Origin: Cocos nucifera
Lineage: Eukaryota; Streptophyta; Magnoliopsida; Arecales; Arecaceae
Length of the DNA: 64,000 bases
Direction of reading: 5' to 3'
Assembly (NCBI GenBank): GCA_006176705.1
Contig: QRFJ01004297.1
Span: 62,001 to 126,000, forward strand
The notes beneath the pieces were generated by a model. The model did not search any database, was not told the DNA's origin, and worked only from the letters and a program-made list of their open reading frames with translations. This document shows, one piece after another, positions 10,231-19,864 of the stretch (positions are counted from its first letter, which is position 1; the number at the start of each line of letters is the position of its first letter). Both the position numbers and the translations under genes were made by a program.

Positions 10231-10459
10231 CATACGTTAGGATTGTACTAGTACATACATGGTAGAAAATTGCTTTATTTGATCTAGTTGAATCCAACCA
10301 TAAAATTGAATTACTGAACCATATTAAATCTAATAACCAAATGGCTAAAAATTTTAGAGACCCACCTAGGTAGATGAAGAAATATTTTATTTTTTTACCT
10401 ATAACCCATTGACTTGCATCCAGTTATCTGATATTCATGCTATCCACTATGAAATCTTA
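10231..10459. other. Unassigned spacer next to the truncated LTR of element B
   Basis: Nothing is recognised. Homology to the Sirevirus LTR begins only at about 10460, so a deletion or insertion breakpoint lies here. Confidence 0.5.
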
Positions 10460-11409
10460 CGATCCCATAGAATTCTTGAGAGGTCTTGTGGTTTTGGTGA
10501 GACGTCTTCTTCAAAATTGAGAGCTCTCAATATCAGGCAATAGATTTTTTCTAGAAAGTAGATTTTTGAGTGACTGAGAATGAGACATCTTCTGGTCAAA
10601 TCGAGGTCCCAAAATCAGATGAGACGTCTCAAGACAAATCGAGAAGTCTTAAGACATGGTGATAGCTTTTCAACGGACTATTCTAGACTTAATTTTCTCA
10701 TCTCTAACCTCTAGTTTCTGCTCTCCAACAGTCGAATTCAACTTTTCTAAACTTTAGTCATATCAAAGTTAGAGGAAATGTTTCAAATATAAAAGGGAGA
10801 AGAACTATGTTTTGAATTAATCAAGAAAATGAGAGAAAAAAAATGAACGCCCTATTTTCAATGAGCAACCTCTTTCATCCTAAGTTCTCTCAAGCATTGA
10901 AGAGCCCTTAAGTGCAATAACTCCAAGCATTCAAGAAGGCATTCAATGAACTACAATAACAACTTCTCAGCTCATTTAAAGGAGCTATCTTAGTTGTACA
11001 AATTTTTTTTCTCTTTTCGTGTACTAGTTTTAGTAGGGACTAAAACTCGAGATTTGGAATTTTACTTTCCTTTTCTTGGTTTGTATTGCCTCATTTGATA
11101 TTTATGAGGATTGTGGTTGGTGAACCTAGGAAAAAACTAACTAGATTTTGGGATAGTGAGTCCAAAAAAACTATCCGATTGTAATCTTGAGGGATTATAG
11201 TAAAATGCCCAAGAGTTTTGCTTGAAGAGTGGACATAGGTACTGAGAGTGCATTGAACAACTATAAAAATTTCTTGTTAGTATGTGTGCTCTTGTTTCTT
11301 GCTTTTCATAGCTCTCACATAGCATTCAAATAGTTTTTATTGCACATACTTACTTTAATTTTCAAAGATCCAATTCATCCTCCCTCTTGGGTTGTCTAGC
11401 TGGACAATA
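10460..11409 (+). repeat. 5' LTR of element B, left part missing
   Basis: It aligns with 18905-19864 of the right LTR, so roughly the first 350 bases including TGTTGACCTC are absent. It contains palindromes GAGACGTCTC (10621-10630) and TTGAGAGCTCTCAA (10517-10530), a TATA box TATAAAAG (10788-10795), and ends CAATA (CA decayed to TA) two bases before the primer site. Confidence 0.88.
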
Positions 11410-11411
11410 AT

Positions 11412-11423
11412 TGGTATCAGAGC
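11412..11423 (+). promoter_or_regulatory. Primer-binding site of element B
   Basis: TGGTATCAGAGC is an exact match to the initiator tRNA-Met complement. Confidence 0.92.
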
Positions 11424-11470
11424 TTTGGTTCTCCACTAATTATTGATTTTTTAAATTAGAGATAAAGATC

Positions 11471-12595
11471 ATGTCAAGTCAACTAGGAGGTTCTCTTATC
11501 GAGGGTCAATCCACCAATAGGCCACCTCTTTTCAATGGATCGAACTATACCTATTGGAAAGCTTGCATGCACATTTTTATACAAGCTCTCGACTATGACA
11601 TATGGAGTGTCATTATCTATGGGCTGCACACATCAACGGTCATTGTCAAAGGCACATTCTCTCTTAAGCTGGAGAAGGATTGGGATAAAACGGACAAGAA
11701 ACTTGTCTAATTAAATGCCAAGACAATGAATGTTCTCTATTACAGACTTGATGCAAATGAGTTTAACCAATTTTTCACTTACAATTCTACAAAAAAAAAA
11801 GGGATAGACTTGAGGTCACACATGAAGGGACAAACCAAGTCAAAGAAATAAAGATAAACATGCTAGTTCATCAATATAAATTATTTAAAATGGATTCAAT
11901 TGAATCTATCACTAGCATGCACACAAAATTTACTGATATTATAAATGGTTTGAAAAGTTTAGAAAATGTTTATTCGAACAGTGAATTGGTGAAGAAGATT
12001 CTCAGGTCTTTGCCTAGGTCATGGGAAGCTAAGGTAACAGCCATCCAAGAGGCAAAGGATCTGAACACACTACCACTTGAGAAGCTCATTGGATTCTTGA
12101 TGATACATGAGCTTGCAATGGATCGGCATAATGCAAAGGACAACAAGAAGAAGAAAACATTGCCTTGAAATCCATGGTGGCTGAAGAAGAAGATGATCTA
12201 TCCACCGGTGATGAGAATGATGAAGATATGGTCCTAGTGATCAGAAAGTTTAAGAAATTTATAGAAAGAAGAAGGCAAGGATTCAAAAAAAGGAGCTTCA
12301 TTAGAGGAGAAGCTAGCAGGAAGAAAGCAAAGAAAAGGAGAAGGATCAACCCATTTGCTACGAATGCAAGAAGCCTGGACATTTTAGGACTGGGTGTCCT
12401 CAGTTGAAGAAGGTGCCTAAAAAAACCAAGAAGAAGGCAATGATTGCAACTTGAAGCAACAGCGATGAGTCAAGCTCGGAGGAAGAAAACCAAAATGAAG
12501 CAAACTTATGCTTTATGACACAAGATGATGAGGTATCCTCTACACTTGATTCAGAATTTACTTTTGATGAGCTTCAAGATGCTTTTATGATTTAA
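11471..12595 (+). pseudogene. Element B GAG, broken
   Basis: It starts at ATG 11471, about 50 bases after the primer site, with RPPLFNGSNYTYWKACMHIF, the standard Sirevirus capsid opening. A TAA at 11708-11710 is followed in the same frame by LNAKTMNVLYYRLD. Capsid blocks ITSMHTKFTDIINGLKSL and ILRSLPRSWEAKVTAIQEAK follow (11860-12168). The zinc knuckle ICYECKKPGHFRTGCP at about 12353-12400 keeps all four ligands (CX2CX4HX4C). A basic PKKTKKK run and an acidic stretch follow, in changing frames. The role is packaging of element RNA. Confidence 0.88.
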
Positions 12596-13080
12596 TGAAA
12601 GATTTTAAGAAAATTAATACAAAAAATAAACATCTTAAAGAAATGAATCAAACACTTGTAAAAAAAAGGAAGAAGCAATTTGTGAACACAACAAGTTAAA
12701 AGAGGAAAACAAAATCCTAAAGGATGAATTAGATAAGTTAAAATCATTAGTTGATAAATTTACATGTATTTATGAAAAATTGCAAATGATCTTAAATAAT
12801 CAAAGAGAAGTTTATTATAAAGCCGAACTTGGATATAATCCTAAAGATAAGACAAAGTTTCTAGAAAAATTTTTCACTGCACCCATATCTATTAGTAACT
12901 CACACATCACATGCTTTGGTAGTAAAAAAGTTAGACACAAGGCATTTGAGTGCAACACAAAAAAATTCAATGAAAAATAAATTAAAAGAATTTTGATTCC
13001 AAAAGGAATCATGACCACTAACCCGAAAGGACCTAAGAAGACTTGGGTACCTAAAACTATCACCTGATTGTCTGTGCAAA
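12596..13080 (+). pseudogene. Element B GAG C-terminal coiled-coil region, broken
   Basis: Lys/Glu/Leu-rich text HNKLKEENKILKDELDKLKS predicts a coiled coil. It continues to LQMILNNQREVYYKAELGYN (about 12780-12840). The end is a second Cys/His-like stretch (ITCFGSKKVRHKAFECN) whose usual Cys spacing is lost, then GPKKTWVPK just before protease. This tail is characteristic of Sirevirus GAG. At least two frame changes occur. Confidence 0.75.
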
Positions 13081-13671
13081 AATGTCTTGTAGCCCAAGAA
13101 TCTAAATGTGAATGATATTTGGATAGCAGCTATTCAAGGCACATGTCAGGTGATAAGGAGCAATTTTTCATCCTAAAAAAAAAGGAATGGAGAGTAGTCA
13201 TCTTTGGTGACAACGGCAAAGGCAAAATAATTGGCTTTGGTAAAATTTAGATTACTCCATCTACCTTCATAGATAATGTTTTATTAGTTGATTACTTAAA
13301 ACATAACTTGCTTAATATTAGTTAACTATGTGATAAAGGTTTCAAAGTTTTATTTGAATCATCCTTGTGCAAAGTATCTAGTTTCTTAGATGATAGTCTA
13401 AAATTTATTAGATTTAGGTGTGGCAACATCTACATGATAAATCTTGATGAAATTATCATGAAGAGTGGTCAATGCCTAGTTGCAATGAATGCTAACAAAA
13501 ATAAACTAGTTGGCTTTGGCACCGTAGATTAGGTCATGCAAGCATGCATACTATATCTAAATTACTCAAAAATTAGTTAAGGGATTACTAAAACTGAATT
13601 TCAAGTTTGATCATATTTGTGATGTTTGCTAGTTTGGAAAAGAAACTAGGGAGAGTTTTAAATCTAAAAAT
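13081..13671 (+). pseudogene. Element B protease and GAG-pre-integrase, broken
   Basis: The protease site reads YLDSSYSRHMSGDKEQF at about 13119: the catalytic D-S-G has become D-S-S. The text then follows a copia protease (FGDNGKGKIIGFG, DNVLLVDYLKHNLLNIS). The GAG-pre-integrase block is recognised as LGHASMHTISKLLKN in another frame (about 13530-13575), with stops either side. This piece would have cut the polyprotein but cannot be active. Confidence 0.75.
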
Positions 13672-14440
13672 GTGATTTCAACTTCTAGGCCTCTTGAATT
13701 GATATATATGAATTTGTTTGGACCTACTAGGACTACAAACCTAGGAAGAAAGAAGTATGGCCTTGTTATTGTTGATGATTATTCTAATTTTACATGGGTT
13801 TTATTTTTAGCACACCAAGATGAAGCTTTTTCAATATTTTCAAAGTTTTATAAAAAAGATAATAAATGAAAAGAACTCAAGTATAGTTTGTATCCGTAGT
13901 GATCATGGCACAAAATTTAAAAATAATTTTTTTGAGAAAATTTGTAATGAACATGGCATAGAGCATAATTTTTCTGCACCTAGAACTTCTCAACAAAATA
14001 GAGTAGTTAAAAGAAAGAATAGAACCTTAGTTGATATGGGCTGTACTATATTGTGTGAAGAAAATCTATCCAAATACTTTTGGGCTAAAGCCATTAACAT
14101 AGCATGTTACAACTTAAATAGAGTTTCTATTCAACCAATTTTAAAGAAAATCCTCTATAAGATTTGGAAAGAAAAAAGACCTAATATTAATTATTTTCAT
14201 ATCTTTGGTTGCAAATGCTTCATTCATAATAATGGTAAAGACAACCTAGATAAATTTGATGCTAAGACATATGAGAGTATCTTTCTTGGATACTCTACAT
14301 CTAGTAAAGCATATAGAGTCTTCAACAAATATTTTTTGGTTGTTGAAGAATCCATCCATGTTATTTTTAATGAAGCTAACCATCAATATTTGAGAAAGAA
14401 AGATATTTTTGATGATGATGTAGGAATTCTTGAAGATTGA
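13672..14440 (+). pseudogene. Element B integrase core, two open pieces
   Basis: The frame 13672-13869 carries YMNLFGPTRT, where the first catalytic Asp (DLFGP) is Asn, then KKYGLVIVDDYSNFTWVLFL. The overlapping frame 13820-14440 carries CIRSDHGTKF (second Asp kept) and NRVVKRKNRTL, where the catalytic Glu (VVERKN) is Lys. Two of three DDE residues are thus lost, both by G-to-A changes. The C-terminal blocks FHIFGCKCFIHNN and FLGYSTSSKAYRVFN are well preserved. Confidence 0.88.
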
Positions 14441-15640
14441 ATGAAGGAGCTAAATTTAAAGATTAACACCATTCATGATAGAGGTAAATCTACAACAATC
14501 AATGAATAAGAGAAGAATGTTAAAATTGAAACAACTAAAGACCATGAAGATCTACCCAAGGAGTGGAGGTATGCACACAATCATCCAAGAGAACTAATTT
14601 TAGGTGATCCTTCATAAGGGGTAAGAACTAGATCTTCATTTAAAGATACGTTTGATTATCATGCTTTCATTCATAAATAGAGCCTAAAAATATAGAAGAA
14701 GCTGAAAAAGACTCCAATTGGATGTTAGCCATGCAAGAAGAACTAAACCAATTTGAAAGAAACAATGCATGGACTCTTGTAAACAGATTCCTTAATCATC
14801 CTATAATTAGCACAAAATGGATATTTAGAAATAAATTAGATGAACATGGAAATGTAATAAGAAATAAAGTTAAACTAGTTGCTAAGGAATATAATTAAGA
14901 AGAAGGGATTGACTTTGATGAAACATATGCTCCTGTAGTAAGATTAGAGGCTATAAGATTATTACTTGCTTTTGCTTGCTACATGAACTTTAAATTATTT
15001 CAAATGGATGTAAAAAAGTGCCTTCTTGAATGGTTATATCACTGAAGAAGTATTTGTAGAATAATCATCCAATTTTGAAAATCACTCAGTTCCTAATCAT
15101 GTCTACAAATTGAATAAAGCAATATATGGACATAAACAAGCACCTAGAGCCTGGTATGAGAGATTAAGTTTCTCTTACAAAATAAATTTATTAAAGAAAG
15201 TGTGGACACTACACTATTTTTGAAAAAGAAAAATAATGACCTACTTGTAGTTCAAATCTATGTAGATGATATCATATTCGTAGCTACTAATGAAATTCTT
15301 TGTCAAGAGTTTGCAAAGTTAATGCAGGGTGAATTTGAAATGAGCATGATGGGGGAGCTGAACTTCTTCCTTAGGCTTCAAATCAAATGATCAAAGAAAG
15401 GTATTTTGATTAGCCAAATAAAGTACATCAAGAAAATGCTGAGAAAGTTTTGCATGAAAAATGGAAAGAAGATTGGCACACCAATGAGCCCCTCATGCAA
15501 ATTCGACAATGATGAAAATGGTAAGAATGTGAATGAAAAGATCTACAGAGATATCATAGGATCCCTATTCTATTTAACTATAAGTAGGCTTGATATACTA
15601 TTTAGTATTTGCATGTATGCTAGATTTCAATCTAATCCTA
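14441..15640 (+). pseudogene. Element B reverse transcriptase, broken
   Basis: The linker (about 14441-14690) is acidic and poorly kept. RT motifs: WMLAMQEELNQFERNNAWTL (about 14720), STKWIFRNKLDEHGNV, RNKVKLVAKEYN then TAA for the expected Gln, FDETYAPVVRLEAIRLLLAF, MDVK followed by a frameshift in an A-run near 15016, IYGHKQAPRAWYERL, and VQIYVDDIIFVAT (about 15250-15288) with the YVDD box intact. The thumb and connection continue through KYIKKMLRKFCM and PMSPSCKFDND. Gaps between frames 15202-15390 and 15406-15762 are a single stop (TGA) apart. Confidence 0.88.
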
Positions 15641-16173
15641 AAGAATCTCATTTACTAGCTGTTAAAAGAATTTTTAGATTTTTAATCTACATACATAACT
15701 TAGGACTATGGTATTCAAAACAATCCTTCATTGAATTGATAGGATATACTTATACTGATTAAGAAGGATGTAGAATAGATAGAAAAAGTACTAGTGGCAC
15801 CTTCCAATTTCTAGGATTGAATTTGATTTCATGGTATAGCAAGAAGCAAAACACTATAGCATTGTCAATGGCCAAGGCTGAATACGTTGCTGTAGGGAGT
15901 TTCTGCGCTCAAATACTATGGATCAAGCAACAGCTCAAAGATTTTGGAATTAAAAAAAATAATATATCCATTAGGTGTGATAACACTAGTGCCATAAATT
16001 TGACAAAAGATCTTATTCAACATTCAAGAACTAAGTATACTGAAATTAAACATCACTTCATAAGAGATCATGTTCAAAATAATAACATTATGCTTGAATT
16101 TGTTTCAACTAAAAATCAACTTACTGATATTTTCACAAAACCTCTAAATGAAGATAGATTTTCTAAAATTTGA
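15641..16173 (+). pseudogene. Element B RNase H
   Basis: ESHLLAVKRIFRFLIYIHNLG leads into IGYTYTD then TAA (Asp-region, about 15735-15762), CRIDRKSTSGT, SWYSKKQNTIALSMAKAEYV with the Glu, ISIRCDNTSAINLTKD with the third Asp, and HFIRDHVQNNNIMLEFVST. The frame 15817-16173 is open for 118 codons and ends at the usual TKPL-EDRFSKI. Only one in-frame stop is seen, so this is one of the better preserved parts of B. Confidence 0.88.
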
Positions 16174-16723
16174 GAAGAACTTGGGATATGTGATCCTCTC
16201 TAAATGTGTTTTATCTTAAATTTATTGAATCACATTTTGTCCTCTTCTATCATCTTAAACATCCTTAATTCTATCATGAAGAATGAAGAAAAGTCTGCTT
16301 GAAATCTTTATTTTTTTTTGATTCTCCTCCTATCTCTGAGATGTCTCAGTTTATACATGAGACCTCTCGCTTCAAATGCAAGAGCTCTCAATTTTTTAAA
16401 ACGTCTTGCTTTAAAGATGAGATGTCTCGAACTTATGGGGCTCCTTTTTAAGCAGACTTTCGTGAAGCCCTCATTCTCATTCGTTCTTTTCACTCTCCGA
16501 GACCTCTCGTTCCAAACTCTCTCAAACTTCCATTAACTCCTCCAAACCTCTCAAATCACTATTCCATTGCCCATTTCATCTAAATTTGAGACTCCAAAGG
16601 CTCCAAAAAGGAAAACCACTGCCACCTAGAGATCATCCATCAACCAAGGTTAGGGTAAAATGATAATGGGACATCTCCCAGGCCTCTTCATCCGCTCCTT
16701 CATAAGCTTGATTATTCGTTGCT
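16174..16723 (+). repeat. Spacer between pol and the extra ORF, with LTR-type palindromes
   Basis: No frame is recognised before 16724. From about 16330 to 16510 it carries a cluster of the same short palindromes seen in the LTR of B: CTGAGATGTCTCAG (16336-16349), GAGACCTCTCG, AGAGCTCT, GAGATGTCTCGA (about 16420) and CGAGACCTCTCG (about 16498). Their presence both in the LTR and inside the element suggests a functional, not merely promoter, role. Confidence 0.65.
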
Positions 16724-18054
16724 ATGAGAAATATTCCTACTAGATGGAAGGTAGATTTTGAGTATTTGGACAAAAAAAACTTCCATATTGGGTTGTGCTT
16801 GAGGCAAAAGGGTTGGAAAAAGCTTTGCTCTCTTGAGGTAAACGTCTATCCAGACCTTATTAGAAAATTTTTTGAGAATATAAACTTTGAGGGAGAGTCA
16901 GATGTAGAATCTATGGTGAAAGAAGTTTGTATTGCTTTGGATGAGAGAAAATTAGGGCATCTTCTAGAAGTACCTAGATTAGGGGCATGTTATTTGAATC
17001 TGTCTGATAAAAGTGAAGCCTTAAAGTATGTTTTGAAAAGGGAAGATGTGAGTGAGAATCAATAATTAGTGTCGAATCATTTATCTATAGAAATGAGACT
17101 ATTACAATGCATTGTTAGTCATATAATTTTTTCAAAAGTTGGAAGGCATGACTGGGTAGGCAAAAAGGAACTAACAGCTATGTATTTCTTGGTAACAGGG
17201 AGACCTATGAACTTTCCCTCCCTGATGCTTCAATAGTTGAAAGACATTGCAAATAAAAGCAAAGCATGTCTGCCCTATGGAATGATTTTTACCATGATCT
17301 TCATGGAATTTCATGTTAACTTAGAGGGTGAAGATTTCAAGAAATGACACTCACTGATTACATAAATGAAGGGACTCTTCATAGGATAAAGTTTGTGAAG
17401 AAAGATGATAGGTGGGTAAGATTAGAGGAAGAAACTATAATAAGAAATGAGCCTGAAGAGCATAGGCCCCCACCTCCTCCATCCTCTCCCTCTGCAGTTG
17501 GACCATCATTCATGACACCGGGATCTCCACACACACCGCAAGTGCCTCCAAGTCAATTTCCTACCCCACCCTCTAATTTTAATCAAGATAGTTTAGTTGA
17601 AAGGGTTGCAGAGCAGGTTATTGAAAAGATGTCTAAAAGGTTCAATGATCTTCTCTTTGGACTGAGGCATCAACTATTGGTTAGCATTGAAGAACAAAGG
17701 ATCTCTTCTGAGGGACAGACTGAAAAGCTCAGCCAACAAGTCAGCAGTTTATCATAAAGACTTGAAATCCTAGAGAAAGAACAACATGGATTGTTGGCTC
17801 AGATAGAGATTTCACTAAATGAGACTGCTAGGATTGCAAGAAGATTGGAGGAGAACATTATCATCCAGTGCACCACTGCTGAAGTCATCATCACATCCTT
17901 GCAGCAGATTATGGATCACATTGGCAGCCTTGGATCTTGGACTCCATCCACCTCTCAACCCTCACCCTCTCATCGACCAGCACGTCACCTTTCATCCTCT
18001 AAATCTCGATCTTCATCTGAACCTATCATAGAATTCCTCTCTGATAAGGAATAA
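16724..18054 (+). pseudogene. Extra ORF of element B, 'putative plant transposon protein'-like
   Basis: About 440 codons lie downstream of RNase H. The first part (16724-17340) reads RQKGWKKLCSLEVNVYPDLI, KEVCIALDERKLGHLLEVP, LQCIVSHIIFSKVGRHDWV and CLPYGMIFTMIF. This pattern I know from proteins labelled in plants 'putative plant transposon protein' (PF20167 from memory, unchecked). A proline-rich linker follows (about 17467-17572), then a helical, probably coiled-coil stretch (17580-17890) and a Ser-rich tail. Breaks: TAA 17063-17065, TAG 17234-17236, a frameshift near 17335 and TAA 17755-17757, both latter stops where Gln is likely. No signal peptide or membrane segment is seen, so a classical envelope-like protein is unlikely. 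Function unknown. Confidence 0.72.
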
Positions 18055-18553
18055 GTCTAGTCTTTTTTACTTGTCTCTATATATTGTTTGGTCTACCTTT
18101 GGGATATATTGGTATAGATTTTTTTTTTGTAAATCAATATACAATTTTATCATTGTAATCTTACTTCTCTATAATGGAATCAAATTTTCTTAGAAATATT
18201 CTTGTCTTCTTGCCGTAATTATTTTATTTTCTTATATTTGTGTGTTTTTGATGCTGACAAAAAGGAGGAGAAAAATGTATGAAAAAGAAATTATCAAAAG
18301 CACACTTAATCTTCATACTAAATCTTTTATTAATCTTTTACAAATCAAAAGAGTATATTTTAAGGGGGAGCAAATCAAAAGAGCACACCTCAAAGGGGAA
18401 TATTGATAATACATTGTGTATATCATTGAAAATTTGAGCACTCTTAAAATCAAGCACATCATATTCTTTCACTCAATTATACATGGTACGTATATTGCTT
18501 ACATTCATTTTATGAAATGCTTAATATTTTGTCATCATTAAAAAGGGGGAGAT
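18055..18553 (+). other. 3' untranslated interior of element B with several polypurine tracts
   Basis: It contains no gene. Purine tracts repeat: AAAAAGGAGGAGAAAAA (about 18260), AAGGGGGAG (18362-18370), AAAGGGGAA (18392-18400) and the one that abuts the LTR, AAAAAGGGGGAGA (about 18540-18552). Multiple polypurine tracts are a known Sirevirus feature. Confidence 0.75.
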
Positions 18554-19864
18554 TGTTGACCTCCTAAGTGATTTTGATGATGATCAAATATTAAAACAAA
18601 TGATTACTAATAAATTTTATTTTAAATATTCAAATGTTAGAAGAAAAAGAGCTCTTTGATCAAAATAAGGATGACATAAAGTGCAATTTAAATCAAGATC
18701 AATCCCCTTATTTGGTAGCAAGAATTCTCTTAAAAATAGCCTTGGAGCATTTTTGAGACGTCTCCTAAAATTTTTGAGATGTCTCATGGAGTTTGGCATG
18801 CTCAAGTAAGGTTCTGACATAGTTTTCGAGAGATCTCAAATTAAACTTGAGATGTCTCCATCTCAAGAGATAGAAATATAGTTTCTGTGCTCTAAGAGCG
18901 AGATGTCTCATAGAATTCTCGAGAGGTCTCATAGTCCCGATGAGATATCTCCTTTAAAATTGAGAGCTCTCAATCTCTGATGATAGATTTTTTTCAGAAA
19001 GTAGATTTTCGAGCAATTAAGAACAAGAGGTCCCCTGGTCAAACCAAGAGGTCTCGAAATCAGGCGAGACATCTTGAGGCAAATCAAGAAGTCTCAAGAC
19101 ACGGTGATAGCTTTTCAACAAACTATTTCAGACTTATTTTTTTCATCTCTAATGGATAGTTTCTGTTCTCCAATGATCAGATTCAACTTTTTTTGGACTC
19201 CAATCATATCAAAGTTAGAGGAAATATTCTAGATATAAAAGAAAGAAGAAGTACATTTTGAATTAATCAAGAAAATGGGAGAAAAGAAATGAATGCCCTA
19301 TTTTCAATGAGCAACCTCTTTCATCTTAAGTTCTCTCAAGCATTGAAGAGCCCTCAAGTGCAATAACTCTAAGCATTCAAGGTGGCATTCAATGAGCTAC
19401 AACGATAACTTCTCAGCTCATTTAAAGGATCTATCTTAGTTATACAAATTTCTTTTCCCTTTCCATGTACTAGTTTTAGTAGGAGCTGAAACTTAGGATT
19501 TGGGATTTTACTTTCCTTTCCTTAGTTTGTATTGCCTCATCTGATATTTGTAAGGATTGTGGTTGGTGAACCTAGGAGAAAATCAACTGGGTTTTGGGAT
19601 AGTGAGTCCAAAAAAATTATCCGACTATAATCTTGAGGGATTATAGTGAAATTTTCAAGAGGTTTTTGGAGAGTGGACGTAGGTGCTGGAAGTGCACCAA
19701 ACCACTATAAAAATTTTTTGTTAGTTTGTGTGCTCTTGTCTCTTGCTTTTCATAGATCTCACATCTCACTCACATAGCATTCAAATAGTTTTTATTGCAT
19801 ATACTTGCTTTAATTTTTAAAGATCCAATTCACCCCCTTTCTTGGGTTGTCTACCTGGGCAACA
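18554..19864 (+). repeat. 3' LTR of element B (complete)
   Basis: It starts TGTTGACCTCCTAAG and ends GGCAACA, 1311 bp. From 18750 to 19100 it holds a dense series of palindromes of the type GAGACGTCTC (18755-18764), TGAGATGTCTCA (18775-18786), GAGAGATCTC (18828-18837) and TTGAGAGCTCTCAA (18960-18973). The TATA box TATAAAAG is at 19234-19241. The 5' copy starts only at the equivalent of about 18905. Confidence 0.93.

Larger units (their letters stand above)
10460..19864 (+). mobile_element. Element B: Sirevirus-like Ty1/copia with an extra 3' ORF
   Basis: This 9.4-kb element has a 5'-truncated left LTR, a tRNA-Met primer site, GAG with zinc knuckle and coiled-coil tail, PR, INT, RT, RH, then a long spacer, an additional ORF (16724-18054), several purine tracts and a full 3' LTR. 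A Lys/Glu-rich GAG C-terminus, a further ORF beyond RNase H, repeated palindromes and multiple polypurine tracts are known hallmarks of the Sirevirus genus. All frames are interrupted. No target duplication can be read because the left end is missing. Confidence 0.9.

Noticed and set aside
10013..10297. 94-residue minus-strand frame rich in Phe, Ile, Tyr and Leu
   Set aside because: It is generated by the A/T low-complexity tract. It has no domain-like composition apart from translated AAT/AAAT repeats.
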